From Lycium barbarum (taxonomy: Eukaryota; Streptophyta; Magnoliopsida; Solanales; Solanaceae): 64,000 nucleotides of DNA. The stretch spans positions 45,856,938-45,920,937 of the forward strand of contig NC_083337.1 of assembly GCF_019175385.1 (NCBI RefSeq), in the 5' to 3' direction. Both the position numbers and the translations under genes were made by a program. Below are positions 12,715-23,741 of the stretch, one piece after another (position 1 is the first letter of the stretch; each line of letters starts with the position of its first letter). Under the pieces are notes generated by a model. The model made no database searches. It worked only from the letters and a program-made list of their open reading frames with translations, and was not told the DNA's origin.

Positions 12715-13637
12715 ATGCCTTGGGTTCTTTTACCTCATTTTTTCATATTCTACAAGTGTTGAGAGCTCAAAAAACCCCTCCTCTAAGCATATTCCACTCA
12801 AGCCCAAGAGAGCACAAAGATCAAAAACTAGAATCAAGTGTTTATGTGTTAGAAAGCTTCCAAGGGTCAGAGGACCACAAGAAATTCCATTGGAGGAAAA
12901 CTAGGGTTTGGTTCAAGTGAAGCATTTCCGCTCAAGATTCATTCCCACACCATCTAAGGTAAGTTTTATGGTATTTCCATGTTGTTTAGGGTGTTTGAAA
13001 GTTGAAACACTTGGATTGTAGAAGAATATAGAAAATTGGTCTTGAATGTGGGAATAGTGTCATCTTTGAGTAATAGTTTGGATTGAGTAATGATTCGTGA
13101 TATGATATGATTATAATCATGTTGTAAATGATGTTAAGAACATGGGATAGACATTGTATATGAATGAATATAATCGTGTGTTATGACCATGGATATGGAT
13201 GATTGGAAGTGAATTGAGAAATATGGTTAATGTAGGAGAATAAAGACTATTGTTATGATGTTATGAATGTATTATTGATGTTTGGGAGTTGATATATGAT
13301 ATGGAGGAAGTCATATAAACAAAGGAGATGCTGTCCAGTTTTCTCTAGCTTAGTCATGTATGCTAGCTATCGATTTTCTAATGATAGTATAACTCTAATG
13401 AAGGTAGAAACATGAGCATTGAAGGAGAACGTGCAAGTGATAGAATAGTTGAATGGAAAGGTATGTAAGGCTAACCCTTCTTTCATAAGGCATGGTTCTT
13501 TGGCAGAATATCTACTCTTCTATGAGCCTATGATGCTCTCCAAATGATTCTATCTTCAAAAAGCTACAAAGCTTATAATTCTTAATATGTATTACGATTG
13601 TACTAAATTCCTCATATGACGAATAGTCCCATAAGGT

Positions 13638-13740
13638 AATGATGATAATGGTAACGACGATAATGGTAATGATGATAATGATGACGACAATAATAGCGAT
13701 AACGATAATGATGACGATGATAGTAGTAATAACACTAAAG
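13638..13740. repeat. Imperfect GATAATGAT/GACGATAAT repeats
   Basis: Short ATG/GAT-rich tandem units inside solo LTR-1. The overlapping frame rich in Met, Ile and Thr is an artefact of the repeat. Confidence 0.85.
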
Positions 13741-13811
13741 ATGCCTATGAGCTTATATGTATGTGTGCCTATGTATGGCTATTATGAAACTCCGAGCTTA
13801 TATGGCCAGGT

Positions 13812-13845
13812 AGAGTATATATATGTAGATATATATATATATATG
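13812..13845. repeat. AT-rich microsatellite
   Basis: Imperfect then perfect AT dinucleotides inside solo LTR-1. Confidence 0.85.
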
Positions 13846-14017
13846 ACGATGCGCACGCACCACTGCAGTTGGGTACGAATAACACTGAGCCTTGGTAGGG
13901 CTAGGTATGTGTAACACTGAGCCTTGGTTGGCCAGGTATGTATGATAACCGAGCCTAACCATGGTCGGGTATGTGAAACACCGAACCTTCGTGGTTGGGT
14001 ATGCTATGTAAATGATA

Positions 14018-14178
14018 TGTATATGATATAGATATGAGTATGAATACGAAAACGAATATGATACGAATACGAATATGAATATGATACGAATACGAATAAG
14101 AATACGTATATGGATACGATTATGGATACGAAATATAAATGAGTACGGATACGAATACGGATACATATATGGATGTAT
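14018..14178. repeat. GATACGAATA hexamer-like tandem repeats
   Basis: Many imperfect copies of GATAYGAATA/GAATATGA-type units. They produce the Tyr-Ser-Tyr and Ile-Arg-Ile runs seen on the opposite strand, which are not proteins. Confidence 0.85.
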
Positions 14179-14321
14179 GTACACAATCACGCATTAGAAG
14201 TGGAAAGTCCCTATGAACGGCAAGTAAATGCTTATGACGATAATACTACTATCTTCCATATTATGTTATCTCTTATGTTGCTTATATGCTTCTATAATGA
14301 TATTGATCATGCTTTACATAC

Positions 14322-14362
14322 TCAGTACATTCTTCGTACTGACGTCCTTTCGTTTGTGGACG
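14322..14362 (+). promoter_or_regulatory. Double hairpin near LTR 3' end (solo LTR-1)
   Basis: TCAGTAC (14,322-14,328) pairs perfectly with GTACTGA (14,336-14,342). Directly after it CGTCC (14,343-14,347) pairs with GGACG (14,358-14,362). Elements A and D carry the same layout with C-run and G-run in the second stem, so the pairing is kept while the bases differ. This is about 500 bases from the LTR end, where the R region or 3'-end formation signals would lie. Confidence 0.6.
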
Positions 14363-14751
14363 CTGCGTCATGCCCGCAGGTGGCCAGGGAGATAGGCTTG
14401 ATCCATAGGTATATTTCTCAGGGACTGCATAGCGGAGCTCCATTTCATTCAGAGCTATATCTTTTGGTATTGATTCTTTGTGTACATATTTATGGGCATA
14501 GCGGGGTCCTGTCCCGCCTATATGATATGAAATACTCTCCTTAGAGGCTTGTAGACATGTGTATATGGTTAGATGTATTTAGCCTTGTCGACCTATATAT
14601 TGGAAGTCATTTTGTTAGCCTCGTCGTCTTATGTACATTACTATGGGCATTGCCATTAATAGTGATATGTATATATGTATTGTTGCCCAATGGAAAAAAG
14701 TATGATTTAATATGTGACTCACCTAGATGTAAATGAAAAGGTATATTAAGA

Positions 14752-14820
14752 GGTGCCCGGGTGGGCTAGTACCGGGTGCCCGGGTGGGCTAGCACCGGGT
14801 GCCCGGCGTGGCCCTCCGGT
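14752..14820 (+). repeat. GC-rich tandem repeats at the LTR end
   Basis: Three copies, the last partial, of a unit containing GGTGCCCGGGTGGGCTAG lie just before the end of solo LTR-1. Confidence 0.85.
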
Positions 14821-16227
14821 TGGGTCGTGGCAGGAAACGGGGCCCACAAGGGCAAAATGGAAACTTCGAGTGTAAATTATCCAAATTATCCAATTAAACA
14901 CTGAGTGATCAAAATCCATCAACTAATTGCTAAATTAACACAAGGATTCATCCAATTTCGAAATTTAAATCCCCAATTTTAGGTATAAACCCTAACTCTT
15001 AAATTCAAGAATTCAACACTAATAATGGAAGGCATATGATTAACAACCTTAGATAAATCATAATCTAGCATAAAGCCAATAAATTTCATCATTTAAAGCA
15101 ACTTAGGAAGTCTAACCAATTTTATGAACTTCTCAAGAAAGACCCATTAAACCTTCTTCATGAAAAACCTCAATTTCCTACTTCAGAAATCATGGATTAA
15201 AGCATAAACCAAGGGAATGAATCTAAGGGAAATACTTAGATTATGATTTAGACCTTACCTCATGGAAGAAACTTGAAGAACATACTTGAATTCTCTCAAA
15301 CCCAAACTTTCAATAAGAGAAAAACTCCAACAACATTAATAGCCAAAAAAGCTAGTTGTTCTGACTCGTTTCTTGTGGCAAACGATCCCGAAACTCACTT
15401 TTGATGCCTCCAATGGATTCCTTGTGAAATTCCAGTAGATTTTGTCTTTTGAATAACTCCATTTGACTTTATAATGAAGGAGATATGTTGGTTTCAATAT
15501 TTGGAATAGTCCAGATTTTTAAATACGAATGCAGTGGCAATTTCGTAATTAATCTAAAGAATCTAGACCCCCAATTCTTAGTAAAATGACCACAAATCCC
15601 TCATATAATGTCGAAACATGATGATTTCAATTACTATGGTTCCAAAATTACGATACAGATATAATGGTTCAGTCGAAACATGAATCAAACGCCGTTTGCT
15701 CAATATGGTACCATTTATGCTCAAATCGATATCGACACGGAAAACAATCACCATACAACCCAAACTTATCCAAAACTCATCGGAAGCTAACCAAACTTTG
15801 TGGACATGTCCAAAATCATCATACAAACTTATTGAAACTTTCAAAACATCGACACGGGATCATCTTGACCCAATGTTGACCATGGTCAACTCCAATTATA
15901 ACTTAACCAGTTTCTCAACCAATGACCCAACTCACACTCGAACCCTTCGGGAACCAAACCAATGACACCACAAAGTCATAAATCACCCTCCGGACCTAAT
16001 GGAACTGTTGCAATTCGATTACGGGCACGTCTACCCAAAAGTTAACTTTAAGTCTAACGATTTTTGCTTTAATAATAAATTTACTAAAAGTCATTCCAAA
16101 ACCCAAAACGGTGCCTAGGGAACTGTGACACGGTCCCCGCATGTCAAAATAGTACTAACAAGGCTCGGGGACGAGTCAACAAGGGAAAAAACGGTAAAAA
16201 CGCAATAAGACCAAATGGGTCGTTACA

Positions 16228-16330
16228 TCGACTCAACACCAAAAGGAAAATGCATCACTCATACTAACACATAGCTTATCATTTTTGACTTGTAGACTAG
16301 CATGGAGATCTTAATTAGATCCTGTGAGGC
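16228..16330. other. Short segment between C-family LTR and LINE
   Basis: About 100 bases with no coding potential. It may be element B LTR sequence or a stub of C-family interior. The last 14 bases are the left half of the LINE target duplication. Confidence 0.3.
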
Positions 16331-16331
16331 T
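16317..16331. repeat. LINE target-site duplication, left copy
   Basis: AGATCCTGTGAGGCT is repeated with one change (AGATCCTATGAGGCT) at 20,644-20,658. The T-run of the LINE 3' end follows directly. The last T may belong to either. Confidence 0.85.
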
Positions 16332-16916
16332 TTTTTTTTAATTAAATCCACCATAAAAGGTGGTAATTTATTAATAAAATCAAATTGTACAAGCAAACAA
16401 AAAGGAAAAAAGAAGAAAATCTAAGAATATAGAGATGCAAAAACTATGCTAATCCTAATAACACCACAAAAAGAAACTAACTGGCTCCAAGCCTTGTCTT
16501 GTATCCATTTTTCACATCTACTAGTCTCACAGATTCAATGAATCAAGAACTCATGAAGTAGAACTTCAGACTTTTGGTTATGATAAGCCTCTTCCAGTAG
16601 TGGTTTTATAGGACTTGCATAGCTTCACCATATAGATCCAAGCTTCTCAAATCAGCACAGATCTGCATAGGTTGCTGAAAATCTTCCTGCAAACTGATCC
16701 TTCAAGCTAATTGAACCTTGTCCAGTTATCATGCACTGTGTAGTACTTCTTGTAGCCATTGTATTAGAGCTGATCCAGTCTTCAAACTCCAGATCATTCT
16801 AATATTAGTCTAACATACTACCAACTAGATATAGTACATCCTTCAGTAGATTGAATAAAACATTAATACCACACACTGAAGGTTGCACTATATTAAGTTT
16901 ATTCCCTCCCTATGAT

Positions 16917-17292
16917 TCAATACTGATTCTTTGATCTTATTCTAATGTTTGGAGTTTTAACTTTTTCCATGTTGATTATCCTTCTGCCTATAGATAGAAC
17001 TTCCTGAAAATTATGAAACTGCATGGTACTTGCAAAATCAAAAACAATGTTAGTGAAGAAATTTGCCAGGCTGTTTCCTTCCCTCAGCACATGAGTCACA
17101 CAAATCTGCTTCCCTTCTCTCAGCCTTTGAATTCTTTTAACTACCAAAGATATCCTCCACGGCACCTCCCATAATCCATCTAATATCTTCTGCATAGTCA
17201 ATGAATCAGTTTCTACTATCAAAGGTAATAGTTGGTGATCTACACAATATTGTATTCCATATTCAATTGTAACTGCTTCAGCTATTATATTT
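16917..17292 (-). pseudogene. LINE RNase H, C-terminal half
   Basis: The translated part includes MIVETDSLTMQKILDG with the second catalytic aspartate context and VLREGNSLANFFTN, the usual C-terminal motif of plant LINE and RVT_3 RNase H domains. Its N-terminal half lies at 18,340-18,543 on the other side of solo LTR-2. Residues after the domain are the LINE C-terminal tail. Confidence 0.85.
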
Positions 17293-17724
17293 GTAGTTGT
17301 TACACCTCAAAAATTTTCGCGTCATGTGCATTGTGAGTAAACTAACGTAAGCTCGGAGAGTTTATGGTACCCTTATAAGGTTAATGAATACTCTTAACAA
17401 GAGTTAGGCAAGCTTCTAAAGGTTCCGGGATCAAGCAAATCGAAGAAAATAAGTTTGTCGAAAATTTGAAAAAGAAATTGATAGAATTTTGGGTCAACTT
17501 TGGAGGGGTATATCTCCAAGTATATTAGAAGTTTTAAGGTGTTCCAAAAATCCTAAAATGAAGCTCGTCGAGTCTAGTTTCCAATGCAACAAACTGCTCG
17601 TCGATACAACATCGGAGTAAAGAATTATGGATGTTACAAGTTAGGCTAACAGAGCAGAAACGCATGCTACAGTAACCGACGTGCTACAGTAACTACTACA
17701 GTGTCTGAACCGACTTTATCCATC

Positions 17725-17732
17725 TATAAAAG
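17725..17732 (+). promoter_or_regulatory. TATA box of solo LTR-2
   Basis: TATAAAAG lies about 430 bases into the LTR, matching the position of the TATA box in solo LTR-1. Confidence 0.6.
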
Positions 17733-18171
17733 AGTCAAAACCCCATTTTTTTCACCAAGAATCAGATCTAAAGGCTCAGCAACATATAGGGTCATTTTGG
17801 TCATAACAAATTGAGGGATTTGAGTGACTTTAGCTAATCAAGGCTCGGGTGGTGCATAGTTGTGACTATAGCATCGTTTTGCGGTGGAACAAGGTGTGGA
17901 TTCAAGGTGAACATAGGAGATATTGTTGTTTTAATAAGATTAATCTATGAATCTTTCCTTATTAATGTTGCCTTAGGGTTATTTATGAAGGTAGAGCGAT
18001 TAAATGAGCGTATATTTAATTTATCGGTTAAGAAATCAGATAAACATCGTATGAGATGTCTTATGGAGTATGTTGATGTTAGTGATGATGTTGTTGATGT
18101 TGGTATTGTTGTTATTTTTGTTGGTTATTGGTAATTGCGATTTCGGGCAAGGGATATAAACAAGGGAGATG

Positions 18172-18189
18172 CTGCCGAAATTTCGGCAG
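18172..18189. promoter_or_regulatory. Perfect palindrome in solo LTR-2
   Basis: CTGCCGAAATTTCGGCAG is its own reverse complement. It is preceded by GGGAGATG, and it is the best-preserved symmetric form of a motif present in seven LTRs of this window. Confidence 0.8.
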
Positions 18190-18339
18190 ATTCTAGAAAG
18201 AGTTTGTTTGAGGGCTTAAGACAAGCCTATGAAGATGAGTCTAACAGTAGTATAAATTTTCTTGAATATAGATTTACGAGCCTGAGAGGTCAGCTTCTGG
18301 GTGTCCGTGATAGCCCTCTGGTTGGGCTGTGATAGTAGT

Positions 18340-18543
18340 ATTCTCCAGTCTTTTCCCTGCTGCATACACTAGATCTCCATTAAGATCTATAATGCAGAAA
18401 GCTACTGAACTTGGGCTTGGGTTACCCCTTAAGGTGCCATCAGTATTTCCCTTGTATCTCCCCTTTCTGGTGGTAACCAGGTTACTTTCTTGTGAGTAAA
18501 TGTCATTCTTAAGTTCTCTAAATATTGTACAAAGAGAGGCCAT
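18340..18543 (-). pseudogene. LINE RNase H, N-terminal half
   Basis: The frame contains KGNTDGTLRGNPSPSS, the first catalytic aspartate motif of LINE RNase H, then FCIIDLNGDLVYAAGKR. It ends where solo LTR-2 begins, and the last residues of the open frame are LTR-encoded. Confidence 0.85.
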
Positions 18544-18812
18544 CTTTTTGGAAACTACTTCCTGCCAGGAAATAGGCTTTGTGCCAATAACAATAAACCT
18601 CTATTGATCTCATAGATAACCTTGTTCACAGTGATAGTACCTCCATGTCTCCTTGTATTTCTACCCTTCCAAAGTTGCCACAAAATGAAAGCTGGAACTG
18701 CTTGATATAAAGTCTTCAACTGAGCTTTAACAGGAGTATTCTACCATTTCAGGATTGCATGTTTTACCTAAATTAGTGGTCCTAAAATTCCAGTTGCATC
18801 ACAATAATATTT

Positions 18813-19088
18813 CTAGACTTTCATTGCAAATGGACCAGTTAAGAATAAATGATCCATTGTTTCTTGATGATTATGACAACACCAGCATCTTAAAGCTACA
18901 GAAATATGCATCCTTTGCAAGACCTCATCAATAGGTAACTTATAAAACCAAACTCTCCAAATGAGAAGAGATATTTTAAAGGGCATGCCTTGGATCCAAA
19001 ACCTTGAACAATAAGAGGAAACCTGCCTTCTTTGCCTTATGAACTCCCATGCACTACTTACTGAGAACTTACCAGAACTAGTAAGCAT
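18813..19088 (-). pseudogene. LINE zf-RVT zinc-binding region
   Basis: It contains GKFSVSSAWEFIR, IWRVWFYKLPIDEVLQRM and the cysteine/histidine cluster CWCCHNHQETMDHLF, the typical order of the zf-RVT domain found between RT and RNase H in plant LINEs. The junction to the RT part upstream is broken by frameshifts. Confidence 0.88.
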
Positions 19089-19334
19089 CCAATGAGGTTT
19101 GTCTATTTCCTAAGATTATATCAGATTTCCAAGCTTACTATTGATCAACAACACCATTTCCTCACAAAACAAATGTTGTACCTTTTCCATATCCTAATGA
19201 TCACCTTCCATTATCTCTGCTAGATCTTTTAAACTGTCATCCTTGTAAGCTTGAAACTGAGGTTGATCATTCAAAGCACCTATCTTAAACCAGTTGTCAT
19301 ACCATATTGATGTAGAACCCTGATGAGGCTCCCA

Positions 19335-20628
19335 TCAGATATGCTGCCCAATATCATTCCCAGCTTCTAACATATACATCCATGTCTGAGTTCCACTATT
19401 CCATTGAACAAGAGTTGTTCTAACCTTCTTACAGTATTTATTCCACATAAAGTTTGACCATAAAGAATTACTTCTTCTGAACCTCCACCAAAGCTTTGAG
19501 AAAATAGATCTTGAAATATCATTCAATGATTTGAATCCTAACCCACCTTCCATCATGGGATAACACAATTTGTTCCATTCAGACCAATGCTTACATTTAC
19601 CATCTTCCTTTATTTGCCAGAAAAATCTATTAAACAATTTATTCAACTCTTTGATGACACATTTTGGAGGAACCATTGCTGATAACAAATATACAGGAAT
19701 GCTTTGCAGCACACTGTTAATCAGTATAGCTTTTCCACCAAATGAGAGTAACTTTCCTTTCCATGCTTGCAATTTATCTCTAACTTTTTTCATCACATCT
19801 TTATAGAATATCTTCTGTTTTCTTGCATGAAAAAACTGGACATCCAAGGTAAATAAAAGGAAATTCACCTCTTGAGAATCCTGTAATCTGCTGGACTTCA
19901 TGCGCCAGTTCACTAGATACTTTCTTATACATGTAGAAAGCACTCTTATGAGCATTAATCTTTTGACCAGACACAGCTTCATACTCATGTAGAATCTTCA
20001 TAATCCTTTGTAGTGACCATTTGTTAGTAAAGGCAAAAACTATTGTGTCATCAGCATATGACAAATGATTCAGATTAGAGCTCCATTTAGGCAATCCATA
20101 TCCCCTAAACATCCCTTCATCAAACAAGCTATTTAAAGCTCTTGATTGTACTTCAGCAGCCAAGATGAATAAGGCAGGTGATAGTGGATCACCTTGCTTT
20201 ACTCCCCTTGTAGAATGAAAGAAACCAGTATCCTGACCATTAATGAGGATTGAATACCAGTTATTAGCTAGGATTCTCCAAATCATATCCACAAACACAT
20301 CTGAAAATCCCATCCTCTTCATCACCTGAATCAAATAATTCCAAAAGACCCTATCATATGCCTTTGCCTTGTCTAGTCTGAGAATCGCATTTGTTGGCTT
20401 CCCCCTCTTTCTAATATTTGCAACAACCTCTTGAGTAAGTAACACATTCTCTATAATATTCAATCCTTTTACAAAACCAAATTGATTCTGAGAGATTAAA
20501 TTAGGCAGAATAGATTCCACTCTGTCATGAATGATTCTAGTAATGATCTTGTTGATGAAGTTGCTTAAACTGATAGGCTTGAGATCAGAAAAGCTGTTAA
20601 TAATCTCCTTTTTTGGTAGTAACACCAA
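19335..20628 (-). pseudogene. LINE reverse transcriptase, two frames joined by a frameshift
   Basis: The upstream frame (19,801-20,628) starts at LLPKKE and carries the RT palm motifs GVKQGDPLSPALF and LSYADDTIVF, the latter with the catalytic YADD, then GFSRGEFPFIYLGCP. The frame shifts near 19,805-19,830 and continues in 19,335-19,988 with the RT thumb and connection region (KLQAWKGKLLSFGGKAILI, GGLGFKSL). It copies LINE RNA at the nicked target. The fingers region and the endonuclease are missing because the insertion is 5'-truncated. Confidence 0.93.
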
Positions 20629-20643
20629 GTTAGTGTGAGTGAC

Positions 20644-20658
20644 AGATCCTATGAGGCT
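20644..20658. repeat. LINE target-site duplication, right copy
   Basis: AGATCCTATGAGGCT pairs with the copy at 16,317-16,331 with one substitution. It marks the 5' truncation point of the LINE. Confidence 0.85.
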
Positions 20659-21987
20659 AAAAAAGGGTCTGACCTTGTTATTTTGGTAACAATCATGTCC
20701 TTTTAAGTAATCAATACCACTTCTGGGTGTGGGCTCTTATCTTTTTAAAGATTCAATTATCCAGATACAGATGGATGTTTGAAACCAAGCAAGATTACAC
20801 ATAGGCAAGTTCTCATACTTATTTCCACATTTCAAGCTTAGGAGACACTGACCAGACCAATATATGTCCCTTTAACCATTTTTACTTAATGTACATATCA
20901 AAATGCATTTAACAGAACGTCACAATAGACCTAAGTTCACTTGAATCTCATTTTTTAATACATAGGCATACACAGGCTCAAAAGAATTTAAAACACGCTC
21001 ATTCATGGTATTTTACAAGTAACAAGATGACAGTGGTGTTAATCAAGTATAACCAATCAGTTCTACATGAGTCTAATAATAAGCTAGACATGTTGTATTC
21101 ATTTGTTAATTATCAGAACCTAAGTCTAACTTCAAATTATGCCAATATTTCCCTTTACTTACATTGTAACACACCAGACCAATCAATCAATAGAAAGACC
21201 TCAGACTAGTCACAAATATACTTCTGTCCAAATATCAATCATGCTACTCATATTTACACAACATGGTAGCTGATAGGTGCACTAATATGTTGATTATAGA
21301 CATGCAACATAGTCTACACAAATGGATTTAAGAGCATAAATAGAGCCTAAACAAGAGAAATAGCATCTAAACATGGTTTAAACTACTGACACCATAATCT
21401 CAACATAATAGGGGCTGAATCACTAAACATATAGCAGAAAAACGTAGCTAAACAAGACTAAAGCCAACAACATACTAAACAGAACCTAAACAGGTATAAG
21501 GTTGATTGAATTCATCATTTAACATGCTGAACCTAACTGAACAGAACCTAAAATAATAAATAACACACATAATCAGGGATTAAATACTCTTAAACATAAT
21601 TAAACTTAGTCATTAAAGAACATAACCATAGCAAGACTAGCGTCAAACACATATAAGCCTATTTTGAACTAACAAATATCATAACTATACTAGCAGCTTA
21701 ACACATATGAACAAAATACAAATAAAATACCAAAAATACTAAAAGAAAGAAATTTACCTTTTGTGAGTGCAGCCTGTTGTCGAGAAAGAAGGAATCTTTG
21801 CTTCCTGAGCCCTTAATACTCAAGCCACAACACAATGGAGAAATAGAACAAAACTTTTTTAAAAAAAAACTTAAACTTAACTCGAAAAACCTAAAGGTCT
21901 CAAGAAAAATCACTAAAACCCTAGGTATTTTTGTGTTTTCATGAATATGTAGGATATTTGGTATATGCAAAGTGTAAATTTGGGGTT

Positions 21988-21997
21988 CTTTATATAG
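21988..21997 (-). promoter_or_regulatory. TATA box of element B LTR
   Basis: The minus strand reads CTATATAAAG. The sequence around it changes from AT-rich repeats upstream to leader-like sequence downstream, which fits a U3/R boundary. Confidence 0.5.
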
Positions 21998-22479
21998 AAT
22001 CCAAAATCTGAGAAAACCCTAATCCCAACTCGATGTGGGACTGTGGTCAGTTTTTTTGGGAACAAATCCCGCAATTCATCAATCAATGGATAGGATTTAA
22101 GCAAACAAAGGCATAAAGGGTCCTATTTGACCTAAGTTTGGTCAATCCATTTGGTTCCGTGTGAACCAATGAGAATCTGCAATTCAAAAATGATACAAGA
22201 CAAGAAATATTAAGGTTTTGTAGTTATTTGCCCGTTGATTTGTAGAAAAGTAAGAGAAATGCAAGCAAATACACGTATACATGTATATTCATGTATATCT
22301 ATGTGTATATGTAGAGGCGTCTCATATACATACACGTATACATACGCGGTTCATACGTATATATATAAGAAAGACTTAGCACTTTAGGAGAATAGCTAAT
22401 TAAGTAAGCAAATTAATTTAAAACCCCTTTAATTATGGCTTAAAAATAATTAACCAATTGGCCTAGACTAAAGACACGG

Positions 22480-22870
22480 GTAATTATGCAATTTTGCAAT
22501 TATGACCCTAACTAAATCTTAAACCATAGAATTGGTCATTTTCAATCATGGCCACAATTAAAGACAAGGCTAGCCTTAAATTGCAATTATGATCTTAATT
22601 GATTCGATCATGAAATGGGTCATTTCAATTATGGTCCTATTTAACCAACCTAAAGGCTAGTTTGCAAAATACGACCTTAATTGACTTAAACCATGAAATA
22701 GGCTGTTTCAATTGTGGCCACGTTTAGTTAAATTAAACAATTAACGACTAAATTTGCATTAATGACCTCAATTGACTTTAAGCCATGGAATTTGGCTATT
22801 GCAATTAAAGCCAGACTTGACCAACAAATTGATCATTTCAATTGTGGCCCCCATTGACCATATAGTGAGC
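22480..22870 (-). repeat. Diverged tandem repeats in B-type LTR
   Basis: Four to five units of roughly 85-100 bases repeat the pattern of a CAATTATGGCC-like core, a TTAATTGACTTAA-like stretch and a CATGAAATGGGT-like stretch. The same pattern occurs inverted at about 42,900-43,160. Confidence 0.75.
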
Positions 22871-23297
22871 AATTTTATAAATTTAACCAAAATTAAACAC
22901 GTGATTAATTATGGTTAGCTCTAAAAATTGCACAAATGCAAATAGAATATGCAAAACATAAGATTTGAGAAGTAAAATGGTTAATTAATGTAATTAATCA
23001 GGCTTCTTGAGTTAAGCGGAGTAAAATGCTTGCTAACTGATTTTCTGATGATTTTAACAATTAATTAAACAATTTTTTTGAATTATCTTCCTGATTAAAC
23101 TTGGAAAATGCTTCATATTAATTATAAAAATGTGCAAATCAATTTCTAAATGATTTACAATAGGGAAAAGGGTCAAATTTACCCCTGTACTTTGAACTAA
23201 GGGGCAAATTTAGCCCTAATACTTTAAACTTTTCACCCCTACCCCTACTGTTATCAAACTTTGCAAAAATATCCCCAACCCTAACGGCATACTGAAT

Positions 23298-23338
23298 GGC
23301 TGCCCAGGTGGCTTGCCATGTCAGCCACCTGGGCAGCC
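23298..23338. repeat. Inner palindrome of the foldback element
   Basis: GGCTGCCCAGGTGGCT pairs with AGCCACCTGGGCAGCC around a 9-base loop. A similar but less perfect inner palindrome occurs in the right arm (about 23,933-23,980). Confidence 0.9.
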
Positions 23339-23704
23339 AGTTAGCATGCCACGTGGAAAATATTTTTAAAAAAATAAAAAATGATTTATTAATAGAAATT
23401 AAAAAAAAAAGTATTTGTATAATTCTTTTTAAAAATTATATTTTGTATATGAACCTATCATCTGTTTTGTATAGGAACATATCATCATTTTCTGAGGTAC
23501 TCACAATCTTTAGCCCAAGGGACCTATCATAATTTTGTCTTCTCTATACCATGATTTTTCTATACAAATTTTTTATGTTTTCTTCATTTTTATAGTAGAA
23601 TGAATTAAAATGTAGGGAAAAAAATTAATGCCTAATAACTAAATATTTGATAAATAATTGAATTCCCTATGAGGAGATACTGAATTTTAGGAATGATAAA
23701 GTAC

Positions 23705-23739
<35 letters not shown>
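23705..23739. repeat. (TA)n microsatellite
   Basis: A TA dinucleotide run in the centre of the foldback element. Confidence 0.9.

Positions 23740-23741
<2 letters not shown>

Larger units (their letters stand above)
12179..14832 (+). mobile_element. Solo LTR-1 (TGTTACACC family)
   Basis: A single LTR starts TGTTACACCTCGG at 12,179 and ends GGTCGTGGCA at 14,832. Direct 5-bp repeats GGAAA flank it exactly at 12,174-12,178 and 14,833-14,837, so this is an insertion later reduced by LTR-LTR recombination. It inserted into the C-family LTR. It shares its start, the GCTGCC-type motif (13,324-13,346) and the double hairpin (14,322-14,362) with elements D and F. Length is 2,654 bases, close to the F LTR after removing its CACTA insertion. 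Confidence 0.92.
10327..16227 (-). mobile_element. C-family LTR (minus), split by solo LTR-1
   Basis: The plus strand begins TGTCACGACCC at 10,327 and ends GGGTCGTTACA at 16,227, so on the minus strand the LTR runs TGTAACGACCC to GTCGTGACA. The same ends bound the LTR at 24,169-28,893, and the 3' part of the plus-strand LTR ending at 46,917 is clearly related (shared block near 11,100-11,215 and 45,873-45,990). Removing the nested solo LTR leaves about 3.2 kb. No matching 5-bp duplication is visible at the two outer ends (TTGAT and TCGAC), so whether this is a solo LTR or a deletion remnant is unresolved. Confidence 0.75.
17298..18334 (+). mobile_element. Solo LTR-2 (TGTTACACC family, internally deleted)
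   Basis: The LTR starts TGTTACACCTC at 17,298 and ends GGGCTGTGATA at 18,334. Exact 5-bp repeats GTAGT flank it at 17,293-17,297 and 18,335-18,339. The terminal CA has become TA. At 1,037 bases it is less than half the length of solo LTR-1, and the double-hairpin region is missing, so it lost internal sequence. It retains a TATA box and a perfect 18-base palindrome (18,172-18,189). It splits the LINE RNase H domain. Small frames inside (17,862-18,134, 18,135-18,332) have no recognisable product. Confidence 0.92.
16331..20643 (-). mobile_element. 5'-truncated L1-type LINE
   Basis: This is a non-LTR retrotransposon on the minus strand. Reading right to left it has reverse transcriptase, zf-RVT zinc-binding region, RNase H, then a 3' end whose A-tail appears as T9 at 16,331-16,339. 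The 15-bp near-perfect flanking duplication marks both ends. The 5' part, including the endonuclease and the RT start, is missing, so this copy was incomplete from insertion. Solo LTR-2 (17,298-18,334) later split its RNase H. Frameshifts and stops make it inactive. Confidence 0.93.
20659..23162 (-). mobile_element. LTR of element B, outer (U3) part
   Basis: This is non-coding sequence read on the minus strand. Near 21,750-22,900 it resembles the plus-strand copy at 42,511-44,050 in opposite orientation. It carries a TATA box and diverged tandem repeats. Open frames at 21,698-22,104 lie over the transcription-start region and match nothing. A (GTATAC)-type run sits at 22,268-22,370. Confidence 0.55.

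Noticed and set aside
13798..14190. 130-codon Tyr/Ser/Arg-rich frame
   Set aside because: It is produced by GATACGAATA-type repeats and an AT run in solo LTR-1.
10327..16227. Solo LTR with target duplication
   Set aside because: The outer flanks TTGAT and TCGAC do not match, so I list it only as a C-family LTR of unresolved origin.
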